DNA from: Bombyx mori
Lineage: Eukaryota; Arthropoda; Insecta; Lepidoptera; Bombycidae
NCBI RefSeq assembly: GCF_030269925.1
Contig: NC_085129.1
Location: 17,785,501-17,849,500, forward strand
Length of the DNA stretch: 64,000 nucleotides
Direction of reading: 5' to 3'
This document shows, piece by piece, positions 34,900-45,836 of the stretch (its first letter is position 1; every line of letters starts with the position of its first letter). Under the pieces are notes generated by a model that ran no database searches, was not told where the DNA came from, and saw only the letters and a program-made list of their open reading frames with translations. A program made the translations under genes and the position numbers.

Positions 34900-36170
34900 T
34901 AAGAATACGAAGATTAGGTGGAACAGGTGGGTTACACACATTAGGGTGCAAACTTAACAAATATGGAAAGTAAAAACGAAAATTTTTTGTTGCTTTATGC
35001 TTTTAAGCCATTTTTTTATAAAAAAAGTATAAAAAATTTTGAAATTCATCATGTATAATTTTTGTATAACTTTAACTGCGAATAACTTTTAACCGAGTTG
35101 ACTTAGCAAAAAATTAATTCAGTTTTTATTTTGTGCGCCGTTTAATTACCTGCAAAAAGATGTATTTTTTTTACTACACGATAATTCGTTGATATATAAT
35201 AAAATTCCAAAGCAAAACAAAATCCCATGTTATTTAAATAGGAAATCAACAACCACGAAGGGGCGGCATCTCTAAATATTAATAATAAGATTTCAAACTT
35301 TACCAGAATTGTTTTTTTCGTCATCTTGGACGATATTTTCGTAGTACATAAAGAAAGAAAAAAAGGTTTTTTTTGGTTTACCCTAATACAAATTCACAAA
35401 ATGGGATTAGGTGCAGACTAATCTCGTACAATACCTAATACACGGATCTGTTCTGATAAAACCGACTCATCTCTACAGCCTACATCTCTACAGCCTTCAC
35501 GATGATTTTTTAAGTTTAAATCTATTGTTTTTTCGTCAAGATTTGAGCGGTAGTTTTTGAATTATCCTTAACAATGCATATTAAACTTCGAGTATATACA
35601 TTGATGATATTCTCATCTATTAAATTCGACTTTTTGTTTGTTTAAAAGTCTTGTATTATTCATAAAATCGACAACACACATTGGCCTCAATAGATAAACG
35701 TAAATATTATTGGCGCCGGATTTCACAAAAATCAATTAGTAATTCTTTTTCATAAACGATGTTAATTAATAACACAACGATCAATTGGTAATTAAAAACA
35801 TTGACAAAATTTAAAAATAAACTTTTATCAAGACACAGTTCCTTCCTTATTGTTTGGAGATAATGTAGCTTTAATGAGGTCTATTAGCGTATCTCGGTGA
35901 TTTTTCCTATGCGTACTTATAGCCTCCCTTCCTGTAGCCTCTGACTTCACTGATAGGCGAACTCACGGAGCTCGGCCTAAGAGAATTTGCGAACCTCTGC
36001 CCTAGCAAGGGCAATGCTTCGCAGAATCTACCGCCGGATCGGAATCGCGACCCACCGTAAAAATTCGACGATCACTAACGAATTACTACGTATATACTAC
36101 TATACTCTATTCCAATTACGAAGTCTCTTTTGACACTTCTTAGAACGTACATAATTCCTCACGTTTCGCA
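34900..36170. other. No gene; TTAGG-like words at the left
   Basis: GATTAGG/CCTAATC words continue from the inverted-repeat arm to about 35.45 kb. The rest is AT-rich without assignable features, except the family B piece at 35921. Confidence 0.35.
35921..36058 (-). repeat. Family B SINE, partial
   Basis: GGCGAACTCACGGAGCTCGG ... CAGAATCTACCGCCGGATCG. Confidence 0.6.
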
Positions 36171-36173
36171 TAA

Positions 36174-36187
36174 TCTATCTATCTATC

Positions 36188-36219
<32 letters not shown>

Positions 36220-36633
36220 TAAAAATGAATTGCTGTTCGTTAGTCTCGCTAAAACTCGAGAACGGCTGAACCGATTTGGCTAATTTTGGTCTTGAATTAT
36301 TTGCGGAAGTCCAGAGAAGGTTTAAAAGGTAGATACATATGAAAATGCTCGTAAAAATGAATTGCTGTTCGTTAGTCTCGCTAAAACTCGAGAAGGGCTG
36401 AACCGATTTGGCTAATTTTGGTCTTGAATTATTTGCGGAAGTCCAGAGAAGGTTTTAAAAGGTAGATAAATATGAAAATGCTCGGATTATCAATAAAAAT
36501 AACAATTTTGTTTTCCCTTTGATGTGTCCCCCGTCGGACGGATTCCTTTTGTTTGTTTGAAGTTTATTTTATACAAAAGTTTAAGTCTTTTATTTATCGA
36601 TTGAGGCACTACGAAGTCTACCGGATCAGCTAG
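36174..36633 (+). mobile_element. Non-autonomous Helitron, family 2, with internal duplication
   Basis: It starts TCTATC...(TA)n and ends CCGGATCAGCTAG|T. A unit of about 132 bp beginning AAAAATGAATTGCTGTTCGT is present twice in tandem (36221-36352 and 36353-36485). Length 460 bp, no coding frame. Confidence 0.7.
36175..36214. repeat. (CTAT)n/(TA)n microsatellite
   Basis: Grows out of the 5' end of Helitron family 2. Confidence 0.8.
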
Positions 36634-36867
36634 TTTGAAATAATAATCATTTTTTGATCATGATTGTAAACATCATTTAAAAAATACACAATCAATCGTA
36701 AATCATTAAACAATTAATTCACACACACAATAACATATTAATAACATATGTCTCATGGGACTTCATAATTGAAATAGAGTTTAAGTAGCTCAGTGATTTA
36801 ACCCAGCGAACTATCTCAATGATTTTTGTATGAATGTGTTTCAAATGTGAACGCTTTTATCAAAACC

Positions 36868-36905
36868 AGTGGTCCCTCAATAGTCGAAATTCGACAATAA
36901 TTTGT
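36868..36905 (-). repeat. Helitron family 1, terminal hairpin fragment
   Basis: AGTGGTCCCTCAATAGTCGA with AATTCGAC: only the 3' hairpin end is left. Confidence 0.5.
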
Positions 36906-36947
36906 GGTTTGTTATTTGTTCTCCGTATTCGCGGGATAGTTATCTTT

Positions 36948-37052
36948 TCTTTTTTTTTGCTTAGATGGGTCGACGAGCTCACAGCCCACCTGGTGTTAAG
37001 TGGTTACTGGAGCCCATAGACATCTACAACGTAAATGCGCCACCCACCTTGA
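36948..37052 (-). repeat. Family A SINE, 3' part
   Basis: CTTTTTTTTTGCTTAGATGG ... GCGCCACCCACCTTGA, then broken off beside the MITE at 37075. Confidence 0.75.
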
Positions 37053-37074
37053 ATTCATTCCATTATTATTATTA

Positions 37075-37306
37075 TATCGACGCTTGAAAGGCAAACATGA
37101 CTAAGCGACAATATTGTACATAAATGATAGGCAATTACCATATTCGATGCGCAAAAAAAATATATTTCTAGGTCTAGTAAAATAATTTCAATACTACAGC
37201 TAGATTCGTTAAAACATAATTTTTTTCAGGTATTACAACTTTAAATTAGTCTACTGTAAAGTTCACGCATTGTCGCTTAGTCACGTTTGCCTTTCAAGCG
37301 TCGATA
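37075..37306. mobile_element. MITE with ~38-bp TIRs and TTA duplication
   Basis: The left end TATCGACGCTTGAAAGGCAA and the right end TTGCCTTTCAAGCGTCGATA are exact complements, with the match continuing inward (ACTAAGCGACAAT). TTA flanks both sides, as in PIF/Harbinger elements. Length 232 bp. It is inserted beside a truncated family A SINE. Confidence 0.72.
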
Positions 37307-37324
37307 TTATTATGAATATATTAT

Positions 37325-37485
37325 TTATTAATTTTATGAAAAATGATAATATGGAGTGAAATGAAATGAAGATGATTAATTAGAGACATTAATCAACTGG
37401 CATGAAACTAAATGAAAAGATATGGGATGAAATATATTTTTTTATGGACTTTTTGGAGGATCACGAGAAGTTACGTCCAGCAGTT
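37325..37485 (+). repeat. Unnamed repeat, family J
   Basis: GGAGTGAAATGAAATGAAGA ... GGACTTTTTGGAGGATCACG ... GTCCAGCAG. Also at 43125-43325. It ends where the mariner relic begins. Confidence 0.5.
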
Positions 37486-37842
37486 TTTTTTCAAAAGCGC
37501 CAAAACTGCCTTGTTTTTTTCAAATGCGCCAAAACTGTTTTGTGGTCAATTCCCAGTTCTTCAGCACGTCGTAACTACTGATATGCCGATCTTGCTCTAC
37601 TTTTTCAAAAGTGGCTTCCATTTTATCCGTAATAGGGCAACCAGAGCGACGTGCATCTTTGACATCAAAATTTCCGGATTAAAAACGCTTAAACCAAATT
37701 TTTGCTACTCTCACAGACACTGCACTAGGTCTATAAGCATTGCATATTTTTTTCGTGGCTTGCGTTGCATTTTTACCTTTTTTGTAGTAAAATTTTAAAA
37801 TGTATCGAATTTCTTCATTAAATTTACTCCTCTTGACAGTAC
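37480..37842 (-). pseudogene. Mariner transposase N-terminal relic
   Basis: The minus strand, with frameshifts, starts near 37822 as MKKFDT- and FYYKKGKN-like residues. It then reads WFKRFKSGNFDVKDARRSG and PITDKMEATFEKVEQDRHIS, followed by a HTH segment ending AHLKKT-like. This is the paired HTH region of a mariner/Tc1 transposase. The catalytic DDE part is absent. It differs from the 26-27 kb relic. Confidence 0.65.
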
Positions 37843-38089
37843 CAAAAATAAATAAAAATCACACATTTTCCTAATTTGAATTTGGAATTATCTTCTTTAA
37901 AATTTAAACTTTTAATGATACCAAAACCAGCCAGATACAAATAGTATAGCCAAAGAGATTTTATTACAAGTTCATACATACTATAATGCGGAAAGACTTT
38001 TTCCCCAACCTTTTACATAATCGTGGAAGTTATTAAAAATTACCAGTCTGCGGGTTTTGAGCACCGACATGGTCGAATCGCTTGGTATA

Positions 38090-38235
38090 AGGCATCCTTC
38101 TTCAAACGAGGCTTGCGGAGAGCCATATGCAGGGACTTGGCTCTGCCTCTGGCATCGCTGACTTCCATGGGCGAAGGAAACCACTAACCATCAGGTAGCC
38201 CGTATACTTGTCTGCGCTTAAAGGCAACATAATAG
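38090..38235 (+). mobile_element. Family D LINE tail
   Basis: CATCCTTCTTCAAACGAGGC, then the GGCTCTGCCTCTGGCATCGC tail and a CAATA-like end. Only about 145 bp is retained. Confidence 0.6.
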
Positions 38236-38466
38236 GCAACGTAAGCTTTCTAATTCTTTTAATTCTACTAATCGTCCAATATATAAAATAAATCCATACG
38301 TTATCTGTTTATTTATTTATTAAAGTGCAATACACATAACCACTTACGTTTATCGATGCGTACACAACATGTATTTGTTATATTAATTGTACAACAACTG
38401 TAATATAAGTACATAGATTTTATCCGCAGTATTTAAAACTCCTTTAAGTGTACAGATAACTGTGGG

Positions 38467-38634
38467 CTTAGTGCAAGTTTTTTAACGTTCTCGATCGCGT
38501 AAAAGTTAACTCAAATTTGTATGGAGTTGGAACAGCGCCCCTAGCGGCAAACGAAGGGAAGCTGTTCCAACCAGTTAAGTTTTACGCGATCGAGACGTTA
38601 AAAAATTCGCACTAAGACCACAGTTAATAATAAA
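38467..38634. mobile_element. Foldback MITE, family F
   Basis: Same element as at 14.5 kb with a partly deleted right arm. The ends are TAACTGTGGGCTTAGTGC and its near complement GCACTAAGACCACAGTTA. Confidence 0.72.
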
Positions 38635-38981
38635 AATGTTCAAGGGCATCCTCCATGTTAATAATAGGTCAAGTACCGTAATTGTTTAATGTATATTGTG
38701 AATAAAATTATTTCCTTACATTGTAAGTTAGATTAGTTTTCGTTATCGTGTTGTTTTGTCGTATAGTTGTAAGGAACATTGTGTACAAACTCAGCACATT
38801 TGTCTTGCTTAGTCGTGCGCACATGGCTTATGTATGTTGCAAGCCAGATTTAGTTTCTTTTTACTTGTGTTTTTTATGTAACTTTTTAATATGGGATGTG
38901 TAGGTATTGTGTGCCTAATAAATCTTATACCTTTAAACGAGCAATTCTTGTATATTAATATACGGCCGGATCCCGATCCAA

Positions 38982-39268
38982 AAACGGTGCTTTTAGGTAT
39001 GTTAAGCACCGGTCACCGTCCTCGCCGAACCCGTCGCTTGCGACGAAGGGCTCAACGAGGGAATTAACCCACAGACACAGCCCACTGAGTTTCTCGCCGG
39101 ATCTTCTCACTGGGTCGCGTTTCCGATCCGGTGGTAGATTCTGCGAAGCACTGCTCTTGCTAGTGCCAGTGTTAGCAACACTCCGGCTTAAACCCCGTGA
39201 GCTCACCTACACGTTAGGTCGAAGCTCATATAGCCTCTCAAGGCTATCAGCATAGATAGGACTAAAAA
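38982..39268 (+). mobile_element. Family B (Bm1-like) SINE, near full length
   Basis: GGTGCTTTTAGGTATGTTAA, GCACCGGTCACCGTCCTCGC ... CTCAAGGCTATCAGCATAG and a poly(A). Confidence 0.75.
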
Positions 39269-39335
39269 AATCGCTAGCTACAAATATAAATGTCGCGTGC
39301 TAAGCGAAATGTCGCTTAACCCGAATATAGATATT

Positions 39336-39376
39336 GTGAGCTCGTCCATCCATCTAAGCAATAAAATAAAATAAAA
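39336..39376 (+). repeat. Family A SINE, last 40 bp
   Basis: GTGAGCTCGTCCATCCATCT then AAGCAATAAAATAAAA. Only the end is left, 24 bp before an inverted partial copy. Confidence 0.6.
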
Positions 39377-39399
39377 ATGTAATTTTCTAAACGCGTATA

Positions 39400-39540
39400 T
39401 TTTTTTATTTTTTATTTCTTAGATGGGCGGACGAGCTCATAGCCCACCTGGTGTTAAGTGGTTACTGGAGCCCATGGACATCCACAACGTAAATGCGCCA
39501 CCCACCTTATGATATAAGTTCTAAGGTCTCAAGTATAGTT
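39400..39540 (-). repeat. Family A SINE, 3' half
   Basis: TTTTTATTTCTTAGATGGGC ... TTCTAAGGTCTCAAGTATAG, ending before the conserved TTACAACGG. Confidence 0.75.
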
Positions 39541-40043
39541 AGTATATTATGTGCTTAGAGAAAATTAATTAATTACATTTAATAGGAAATTTGAAGCGCC
39601 TGCGCTTTTTTAAAAGCAGTCTACCTTTACGTGGAATGTCAATAAAACAGCGACGACAGAGATGAAAATAGATAAAGTTACATATTTAATTTTGTATTTG
39701 GAGTCGTGAAACAAATTACTATAAAAATAGACATTAAAAGGGTCGTTTTTAATTTTGCGGTAACCTTTTTGGTAACGATTTCATTAATTTAAACTTTCTA
39801 TAATTTTCCATTTTTTTTGTCTTTCAGAATAATAAATGCTTCATCACAATCAAGTTAATCACTCATTTATTGATAATATTAAGTATATAATATTCATTAA
39901 AAATTTTCCTTTTAAGCATTTGATAACGCCAACACGGATGATAATTTAAATAGGAACTTATTTAAAAAGCTTAGAAATCGTAGGTACTTCTTTTGTTTTT
40001 AATAATGTTCTAATATCCAGTTAGTTTTCCTTTATTATTGTAT

Positions 40044-40427
40044 TGTTACACCGGTAACAGCAACGCCATCTATCGCCGAATAGTCGAACGTATATCGAAG
40101 GATCTAGTAGCGCCCAGGACGCTCGAGAAGTACAACGCCATCTATTGACCGATAGCGGAAACTACTACTAGAGATGTGTGGACTATTCTCGATAATTCTA
40201 GGGATGAGGTATCGGCTATAAAAACGTTGCAGAGATGGCACGCAGTTAGTTAGTAATCGGAACTACTTGAAGCGAAACAGCGAACGGATCACCTGAAGCG
40301 AAGCGGAAGAAGCGAACTGAGAATTTTAAAGTATTTGTTGAGTGTTTTAAGTGTTCTAAGTGTTGAATACAGTTTTGTAGTTGTACTTTGGTGGAATTTT
40401 ATTTATCCCGAACCCCAGCGCGTAACA
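40044..40427 (+). mobile_element. Solo LTR, copy 3
   Basis: It begins TGTTACACCGGTAACAGCAA and ends CCCAGCGCGTAACA, with a TATAAAAAC box near 40217. The flanks GTAT and ATAT differ at one base. Length 384 bp. Confidence 0.78.
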
Positions 40428-40602
40428 ATATTATATTATATATACCGATTAAATAAAAATGCCGAATTTTAACAGGCATTACTAGAAAAATAGCAAAAAA
40501 GTTAGAATTTAAATTTCGAACCAGTGATGCGAATGAGATTTGGGGTAGGTTTTATGTATAACTGCTAATTTAACAGTGCTTACGAACATATAGTTATAGA
40601 AC

Positions 40603-40883
40603 TTTTTTTTTATTGCTTAGATGAGTGGACGAGCTCACAGCCCACCTGGTGTTATGTGGTAACTGGAGCCCATAGACATCTACAACGTAAATGCGCCATG
40701 CACCTTGAGATATAAGTTCTAAGGTCTTAGTACAGTTACAACGGCTGCCCCACCCTTCAAACCGAAACGCATTACTGCTTCACGGCTGAAATAGGCAGGG
40801 AGGTGGTACCCGTGCGGACTCACAAGAGGTCCTACCACCAGTAATTACGCAAATTATAATTTTGCGGGTTTGATTTTTATTAC
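40603..40883 (-). repeat. Family A SINE body plus part of linker
   Basis: TTTTTTTTTATTGCTTAGAT ... CCTACCACCAGTAATTACGC, continuing into the linker TTTTGCGGGTTTGATTTTTA seen in the full-length copies. The tRNA head is absent. Confidence 0.8.
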
Positions 40884-41333
40884 GGTATTTTACGGTATTT
40901 AGGACGGTATTATTGTAGGACCACGCGCCTGTTGTCATGACAACCTTACTGTACTTATAATTACGGTAACGTTAATGAGAATTAAAACAAATAACTCGCC
41001 TCAAATTTGAAAACGACCCATTTATTTTTAAATAAAAATGTACTACTTACGGTTGAATGTAAATAACATGTCCTCTGTTATTCTTCTCCGATTCTTGGAA
41101 CAATACAAAATCGATTATGTGTATATATCACACTATGATATAAGATGCGAAATTAACTTTTAAAAGAATTCTATAATATTACAGATTGAAAAAGTTTACG
41201 TTCTTATTAATATTATTGATATTATTATGTATTATAAAATAATCTTGTTCGTTATTATTGTCAACAAAACTTTTGAAGTACCTGAAACAAAAAGAAAAGA
41301 AAAATGATTATTAATTTGTTTCCTGTCTAAAGA

Positions 41334-41545
41334 ACTGGTGGTAGGACCTCTTGTGAGTCCGCACGGGTAGGTAATGCGTTTCGGTTTGAAGGGTGAGACA
41401 GCCGTTGTAATTATACTGAGACCTTAGAACTTATATCTCAAGGTGGGTGGCGCATTTACGTTGTAGATATCTATGGGCTCCAGTTACCACTGAACACCAG
41501 GTGGGCTGTGAGCTCGTTCACACATCTAAGCAATAGAAAAAAATA
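41334..41545 (+). repeat. Family A SINE body with internal deletion
   Basis: CTGGTGGTAGGACCTCTTGT, then GGGTAGGTAATGCGTTTCGG: about 35 bp lost between GTAGGTA and ATGCG, presumably at the short direct repeat GTA/TA. Confidence 0.82.
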
Positions 41546-41914
41546 ATCTCTTTTAATTAAGTTCACGGACATTCCCAACGGGCATTGAACAAGCAAAGTG
41601 AAATATTTGCAGGAGCTTCCTGATAATTGTTGTCTTAACAAATCTATTGTTTATTAAAACATGCACATATCTTTTTTTTTATTTTTTCATTTACAATTAT
41701 TTTATTATTAACATAAAGTCAAATCAAAATAATTTAACATAACTCAACCCACACAGTAGAACAGATCTTCCAATGCGCTTGAAGGAGGCACAGTTCCCAA
41801 GATACTGGCTACGTTGCCTCGTTGGACAGCCAGACTCACTCTCTGTGCAAAGTACCAGCCAGCCTTAGCATCATGTGTAACCTCCTTCAAGCGTTTGGAG
41901 ATTTCTGTTAAAAA

Positions 41915-42353
41915 TCTATATATTAATACGTGAAGCACAAACTTTGTACCGCTTTTTACGAAAATTGCGCGGACGGAGGAGTATGAATTTTCCCACACTT
42001 ATAGAGAATATAGAGAAGGAGTGCAGAATGCAATTTATTTTTTTAATCAAGTATCATTAATACATTAAATCAATAAAAAAACATTACACACCCTACCATA
42101 TTGTATTGTAGTATTTGACACACACACATACGCATTTATACTCTTTGTTTATTGTTTATCAATCTGTGGTCAAATTGAGAATAGATTAATATTGTTTGTC
42201 TTTAATATTATTTTGTCTATAGTGTAGCCTTGGCGAAATCTGTGATTATAGGACAATGATTATTACAGAAATGTCACGATAGACTTATGCCAATGTTCAA
42301 ACTTATAATTTAAATTAATTATTGTCGAATTTCGGCCACTGGATGACCAATAG
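41915..42353 (+). mobile_element. Non-autonomous Helitron, family 1
   Basis: The 5' end is A|TCTATATATTAATACGTGAA. The 3' hairpin is decayed (GTCGAATTTCGGC) and the CTAG end has become ATAG before T. Length 439 bp. Confidence 0.75.
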
Positions 42354-42558
42354 TAATATAAAAAAATCGCCTGACTAAACTAATAGCTTTTCTATGTACT
42401 CCAAAACGTACAAGCACTGGAATTTTTATTTTCTTTATTTATGCACAGAACAATTTACAACCATAGAAATTATAAGTCATAAATATATTAAGTTATAAAT
42501 ATTTCTATATATCAATCTGGATTGTAATACAAAACAAATTATCTGTACCTTAAGACAT

Positions 42559-42675
42559 AACAAAAAAGAATCATCAAAATCGATTCACCCAGTCAAAAGT
42601 TATGAGGTAACAAACATAAAAAAAAACATACAGTCGAATTGAGAACCTCCTCCTTTTTTGAAGTCGGTTAAAAAA
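42559..42675 (-). repeat. Family E repeat
   Basis: Reverse copy ending CTCCTCCTTTTTTGAAGTCG, which is the beginning of the element on the minus strand. Confidence 0.55.
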
Positions 42676-43124
42676 GACACTTATTGAAGTTCACATGAAA
42701 CAATTTACGTGAAGTTTTCACTAATGTATTTTACTAATTCACGCGCGATTAAACTTATTAATTACCTTTGCTTTTAAAATCACATTTCACTTATTACGTT
42801 TAAGGTAGTCGTTAATAAGACCACTAAAATTCACTTGAAGCTCTTATTTTAATTGAACTTTATTGTATTACGAGCAGTTTTGATTAGCCAATGTTTCCAC
42901 AATATAATCATGCGTATTTTTATTAAAATATATACCTTCAAATTTATTATTTTGAGTTATGTTGTTTCCACATTAATAGTAATCACAGGTTTTTTTTTAA
43001 GAATACCTACAAAATTTCTTATTTTGATTAATGTGGGTAATATATAAAAAATATATATTTTTAAAGAGATTTTATGACCTGGTAACTTATACCTTTAGGT
43101 CAATCTTATTTTAATTTATATTCT

Positions 43125-43325
43125 TGTTTTTATGAAAAATTATAATTGGAGTAAAATGAAATGAAGATGATTAATTTGAGACATTCATCTCAGCTGAGAT
43201 GAAAGTATAATAATATGAAATGAGATGGGATGTAAGATAATCTCAGTAAAATGGTGGTTATTTACTGAGACTTTTTCAGTGGACTTTTTGGAGGACACCG
43301 AGAAGCTACGTCCAGCGGCTTTGTT
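43125..43325 (+). repeat. Unnamed repeat, family J
   Basis: GGAGTAAAATGAAATGAAGA ... GTGGACTTTTTGGAGGACAC ... GTCCAGCGGC. It runs directly into a truncated family A SINE at 43336. Confidence 0.5.
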
Positions 43326-43335
43326 TCATTTTCAA

Positions 43336-43546
43336 GGGTAGGTACCACCGCCCTGCGTATTTCTGCCGTGAAGCAGTAATGCGTTTCGGTTTGAAGGGTG
43401 GGGCAGCCGTTGTAACTATACTTGAGACCTTAGAACTTATATCTCAAGGTGGGTGGCGCATTTACGTTCTAGATATCTATGGGCTCCGGTAACCACTTAA
43501 CACCAGGTGGACTGTGCGCTCGTCCACAAACCTAAGCAATAGAATA
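43336..43546 (+). repeat. Family A SINE body, 5' truncated
   Basis: GGGTAGGTACCACCGCCCTG ... CCACAAACCTAAGCAATAGA. Confidence 0.8.
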
Positions 43547-43611
43547 GAGATCGCAGCGCATAGAACAAAACTTCCACCGTTCCAAAATCTTCTGTTATAA
43601 AAATAATTAAA

Positions 43612-43790
43612 AATTAATTAGCACTTTTATTACGCCCTCGCTCATTTTTAACCGTCTTCGCCATCTTCCTTTTCTCTGTCATACTGTCTATCATTCTCTT
43701 TTCTCTATCTTACCGTTTTCTCTCACTCACATATTAAAACTCCGTTCCTCATTCTTTTCATCAGTTCCCTTCTTACCAATCCTACATAAT
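43612..43790 (-). repeat. Unnamed repeat, family I
   Basis: Reverse-complement match of 17577-17765 (CACTTTTATTACGCC ... CGGTCTTCGCCATCTTCC-like ... TCATTCTCTTTTCTCT). Confidence 0.55.
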
Positions 43791-44185
43791 ATTTAAACTA
43801 TCAAACGACTTTTTTATTACTTAGACTAGTGGAAGAGGTCAAGCTAGTTTAAAAAAAGGACAAAAACGAATCAAAGTAAAACTTACAAAACGTTAAAAAG
43901 GGCAACGAAAACTGCACTGCTCATTTTCAAACACACAAACACGCGCGCGCTTGAATCTCTCAATAATTATCAATTAAATTCTAATATCAAAAATACGTCA
44001 CGTGCCCGCGATAAAGCGCCGTGTGAAGACAACTGAATTAATGCAGCAAATAATTCATCTGACACGAATTAAATAACTATCGTACATAGAGTAAATAGGT
44101 CGCAAAGATGATATAGGCAGAACGTGAACTCTAGATATCGCATTAACAGATCGCTTGGATGCTTCAAGCGTTTAATATGTTCCGC

Positions 44186-44220
44186 GATGGTAGGTACCAC
44201 CACCCCGCCTATTTCTGCGA
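44186..44220 (+). repeat. Family A fragment
   Basis: GATGGTAGGTACCACCACCC then CGCCTATTTCTGCG. An isolated piece of about 35 bp. Confidence 0.45.
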
Positions 44221-44315
44221 TGTGGTAACAGCAAAAACCATCACCGCGTCTAAAGTAGAATCACTTCACCCGCTTTGGTAAAAAGAGAAATAAAAGACGA
44301 AAAATTAACAATATA

Positions 44316-44731
44316 CTAGAGGTCCAGCAGTAGTCGAAATTCGACTATAATTAATTGGAATTGTAAGTTTGTACACTATTATGATTGTATTTTATACTTC
44401 TATAATCACAAATTTCGCCAAGACTACATTATAAAAAATATTAACAAAGACAAACAATATTTAATCTATTCTCAATTTGACAACACACGTCAAGAACAAA
44501 AGTTTGACAATAAATAGTATGCATGCGTGTGTGCGTTAAATACATAATATGTAGTGTGTGTAAGGTTTTCTTTATTCATTTAAGGTATCTTTTACGCATT
44601 ATTTAAAAAAAATATTAGCATTGTGCACTTCTCTATATTCTCTATAAGTGTGGAAAATTTCATACTCCTCTGTCCGCGCAATTTTCGTAAAAAGGGATAC
44701 AAAGTTTTTGCTTCACGTGTTAATATATAGA
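44316..44731 (-). mobile_element. Non-autonomous Helitron, family 1
   Basis: CTAG end at 44316-44319, hairpin GTCGAAATTCGAC, and TC end at 44731. Length 416 bp, close to the copies at 28.1 and 33.3 kb. Confidence 0.82.
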
Positions 44732-44999
44732 TAATGGAATGGTGACATTGACAGAAACAAAAAGTTGTTACATATAAAAAAAAATAGCGACACAAAAAAC
44801 TGTATTTGGAAACGAAATACCACCATATTGATCGGCAAAAGGCTATATGTCTTTAAGCGACATTTATCTTTGTAATTAATGGCGCGTTTTATTTGGTATT
44901 AACTACAAAAGTTCGATATTTCTAATTGAGCTTCAATTAACTTTATTCCATTCAAATAGCTGAAGAAGTTTTTTTCTTTATGGTCATCATCATTATCCT

Positions 45000-45097
45000 G
45001 CCTTTCTCCCAGTCACCTGGGGTCGGCGCAATATGTTTTCTCCTTCCATACTGTTCTATCATATACCATTTCGTCGCTCACTCCCCTCTTACCAACG
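45000..45097 (-). pseudogene. LINE 3' fragment (CADP end)
   Basis: The minus strand encodes the last residues of the WYGHVMRR-type LINE, ending CADPR-like, with GGGAGAAAGGCAGGATAAT and a (GATGAT) tail. It is cut on its 5' side by the MITE at 45098. Confidence 0.6.
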
Positions 45098-45292
45098 CAA
45101 CGGCGGATCCAGGGGGGGTCATGGGGATCATAACCCCCCCCTGAGCTAGTTCCAGGACTTGAACTAACTTGGACTAATTGAAGAACATCATGATTTATTT
45201 ATTATCTATTGTTATCAAAATTAAATTATAAGTTCTTAAATTGCCCACGACTATGTGACCCCCTCCTGGCGCCAAAGCTAGATCCGCCCTTG
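45098..45292. mobile_element. hAT-like MITE
   Basis: Ends CAACGGCGGATCCAG and CTAGATCCGCCCTTG form 15-bp inverted repeats. No clean 8-bp duplication is seen because the flanks belong to two other repeats. Confidence 0.55.
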
Positions 45293-45398
45293 CAAGGTGG
45301 GTGGTGGCATTTACGTTATAGTTGTATAAGGGCTCCGCTAATCACTTAACACCAGGTGGGCTGTGAGCTCGTCCACCAAAATCTGCAATAAATAAAAA
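45293..45398 (+). repeat. Family A SINE, 3' part
   Basis: CAAGGTGGGTGGTGGCATTT ... CAAAATCTGCAATAAATAAA, joined directly to the hAT-like MITE. Confidence 0.7.
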
Positions 45399-45465
45399 TA
45401 ACAGCTTTGTAAACGTTATTTTTGCGCATAATGTTTTTGACTACGAAGCGGTGTAAAAGTAAATT

Positions 45466-45590
45466 CAAACCTCATCATCATCATCATGATCAGACCACAG
45501 TCTTCCACTGCTGGACATAAGCCTCTCCCAATCCACATCACTGAGCTCGGTCTACCACTCTCCTCATAAAATTCATTATCTCCAAACTAA
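45466..45590. repeat. LINE-like fragment
   Basis: TCTTCCACTGCTGGACATAA and CCTCTCCCAATCC match the reverse of the QQ-AYVQ end of the RT type seen at 427-700. A (CAT)n tract precedes it. Confidence 0.45.
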
Positions 45591-45593
45591 GCT

Positions 45594-45836
45594 ATGGTAA
45601 GGTTAGGCCACTTTTGCGCTGACTGACGGCCTAATTTCAAGGTCAAAATCGGATCAAATTTCCTTGAATTACAGACACGTGTACATTCTGCGGGTCTGTC
45701 TTCATCTCGGAGGTTATACTGGCATGTTTTAGAAAAGTATTTCCTTAGGAGAATTGGTATTTTCCTACTGGATTGAAACACCGACACGACCGCATACTAA
45801 TACATCAGGCGCCTTATCCTTTAGGCCACGACGCCT
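45594..45836 (-). mobile_element. tRNA-headed SINE with a different body
   Basis: The minus strand begins GGCGTCGTGGCCTAAAGGAT (A-box), then GGTGTTTCAATCCAGTAGG (decayed B-box). The downstream sequence is not family A, so the same kind of head drives another body. Confidence 0.6.

Noticed and set aside
37412..37798. 128-residue plus-strand frame
   Set aside because: It is antisense to a mariner transposase relic that reads on the minus strand.
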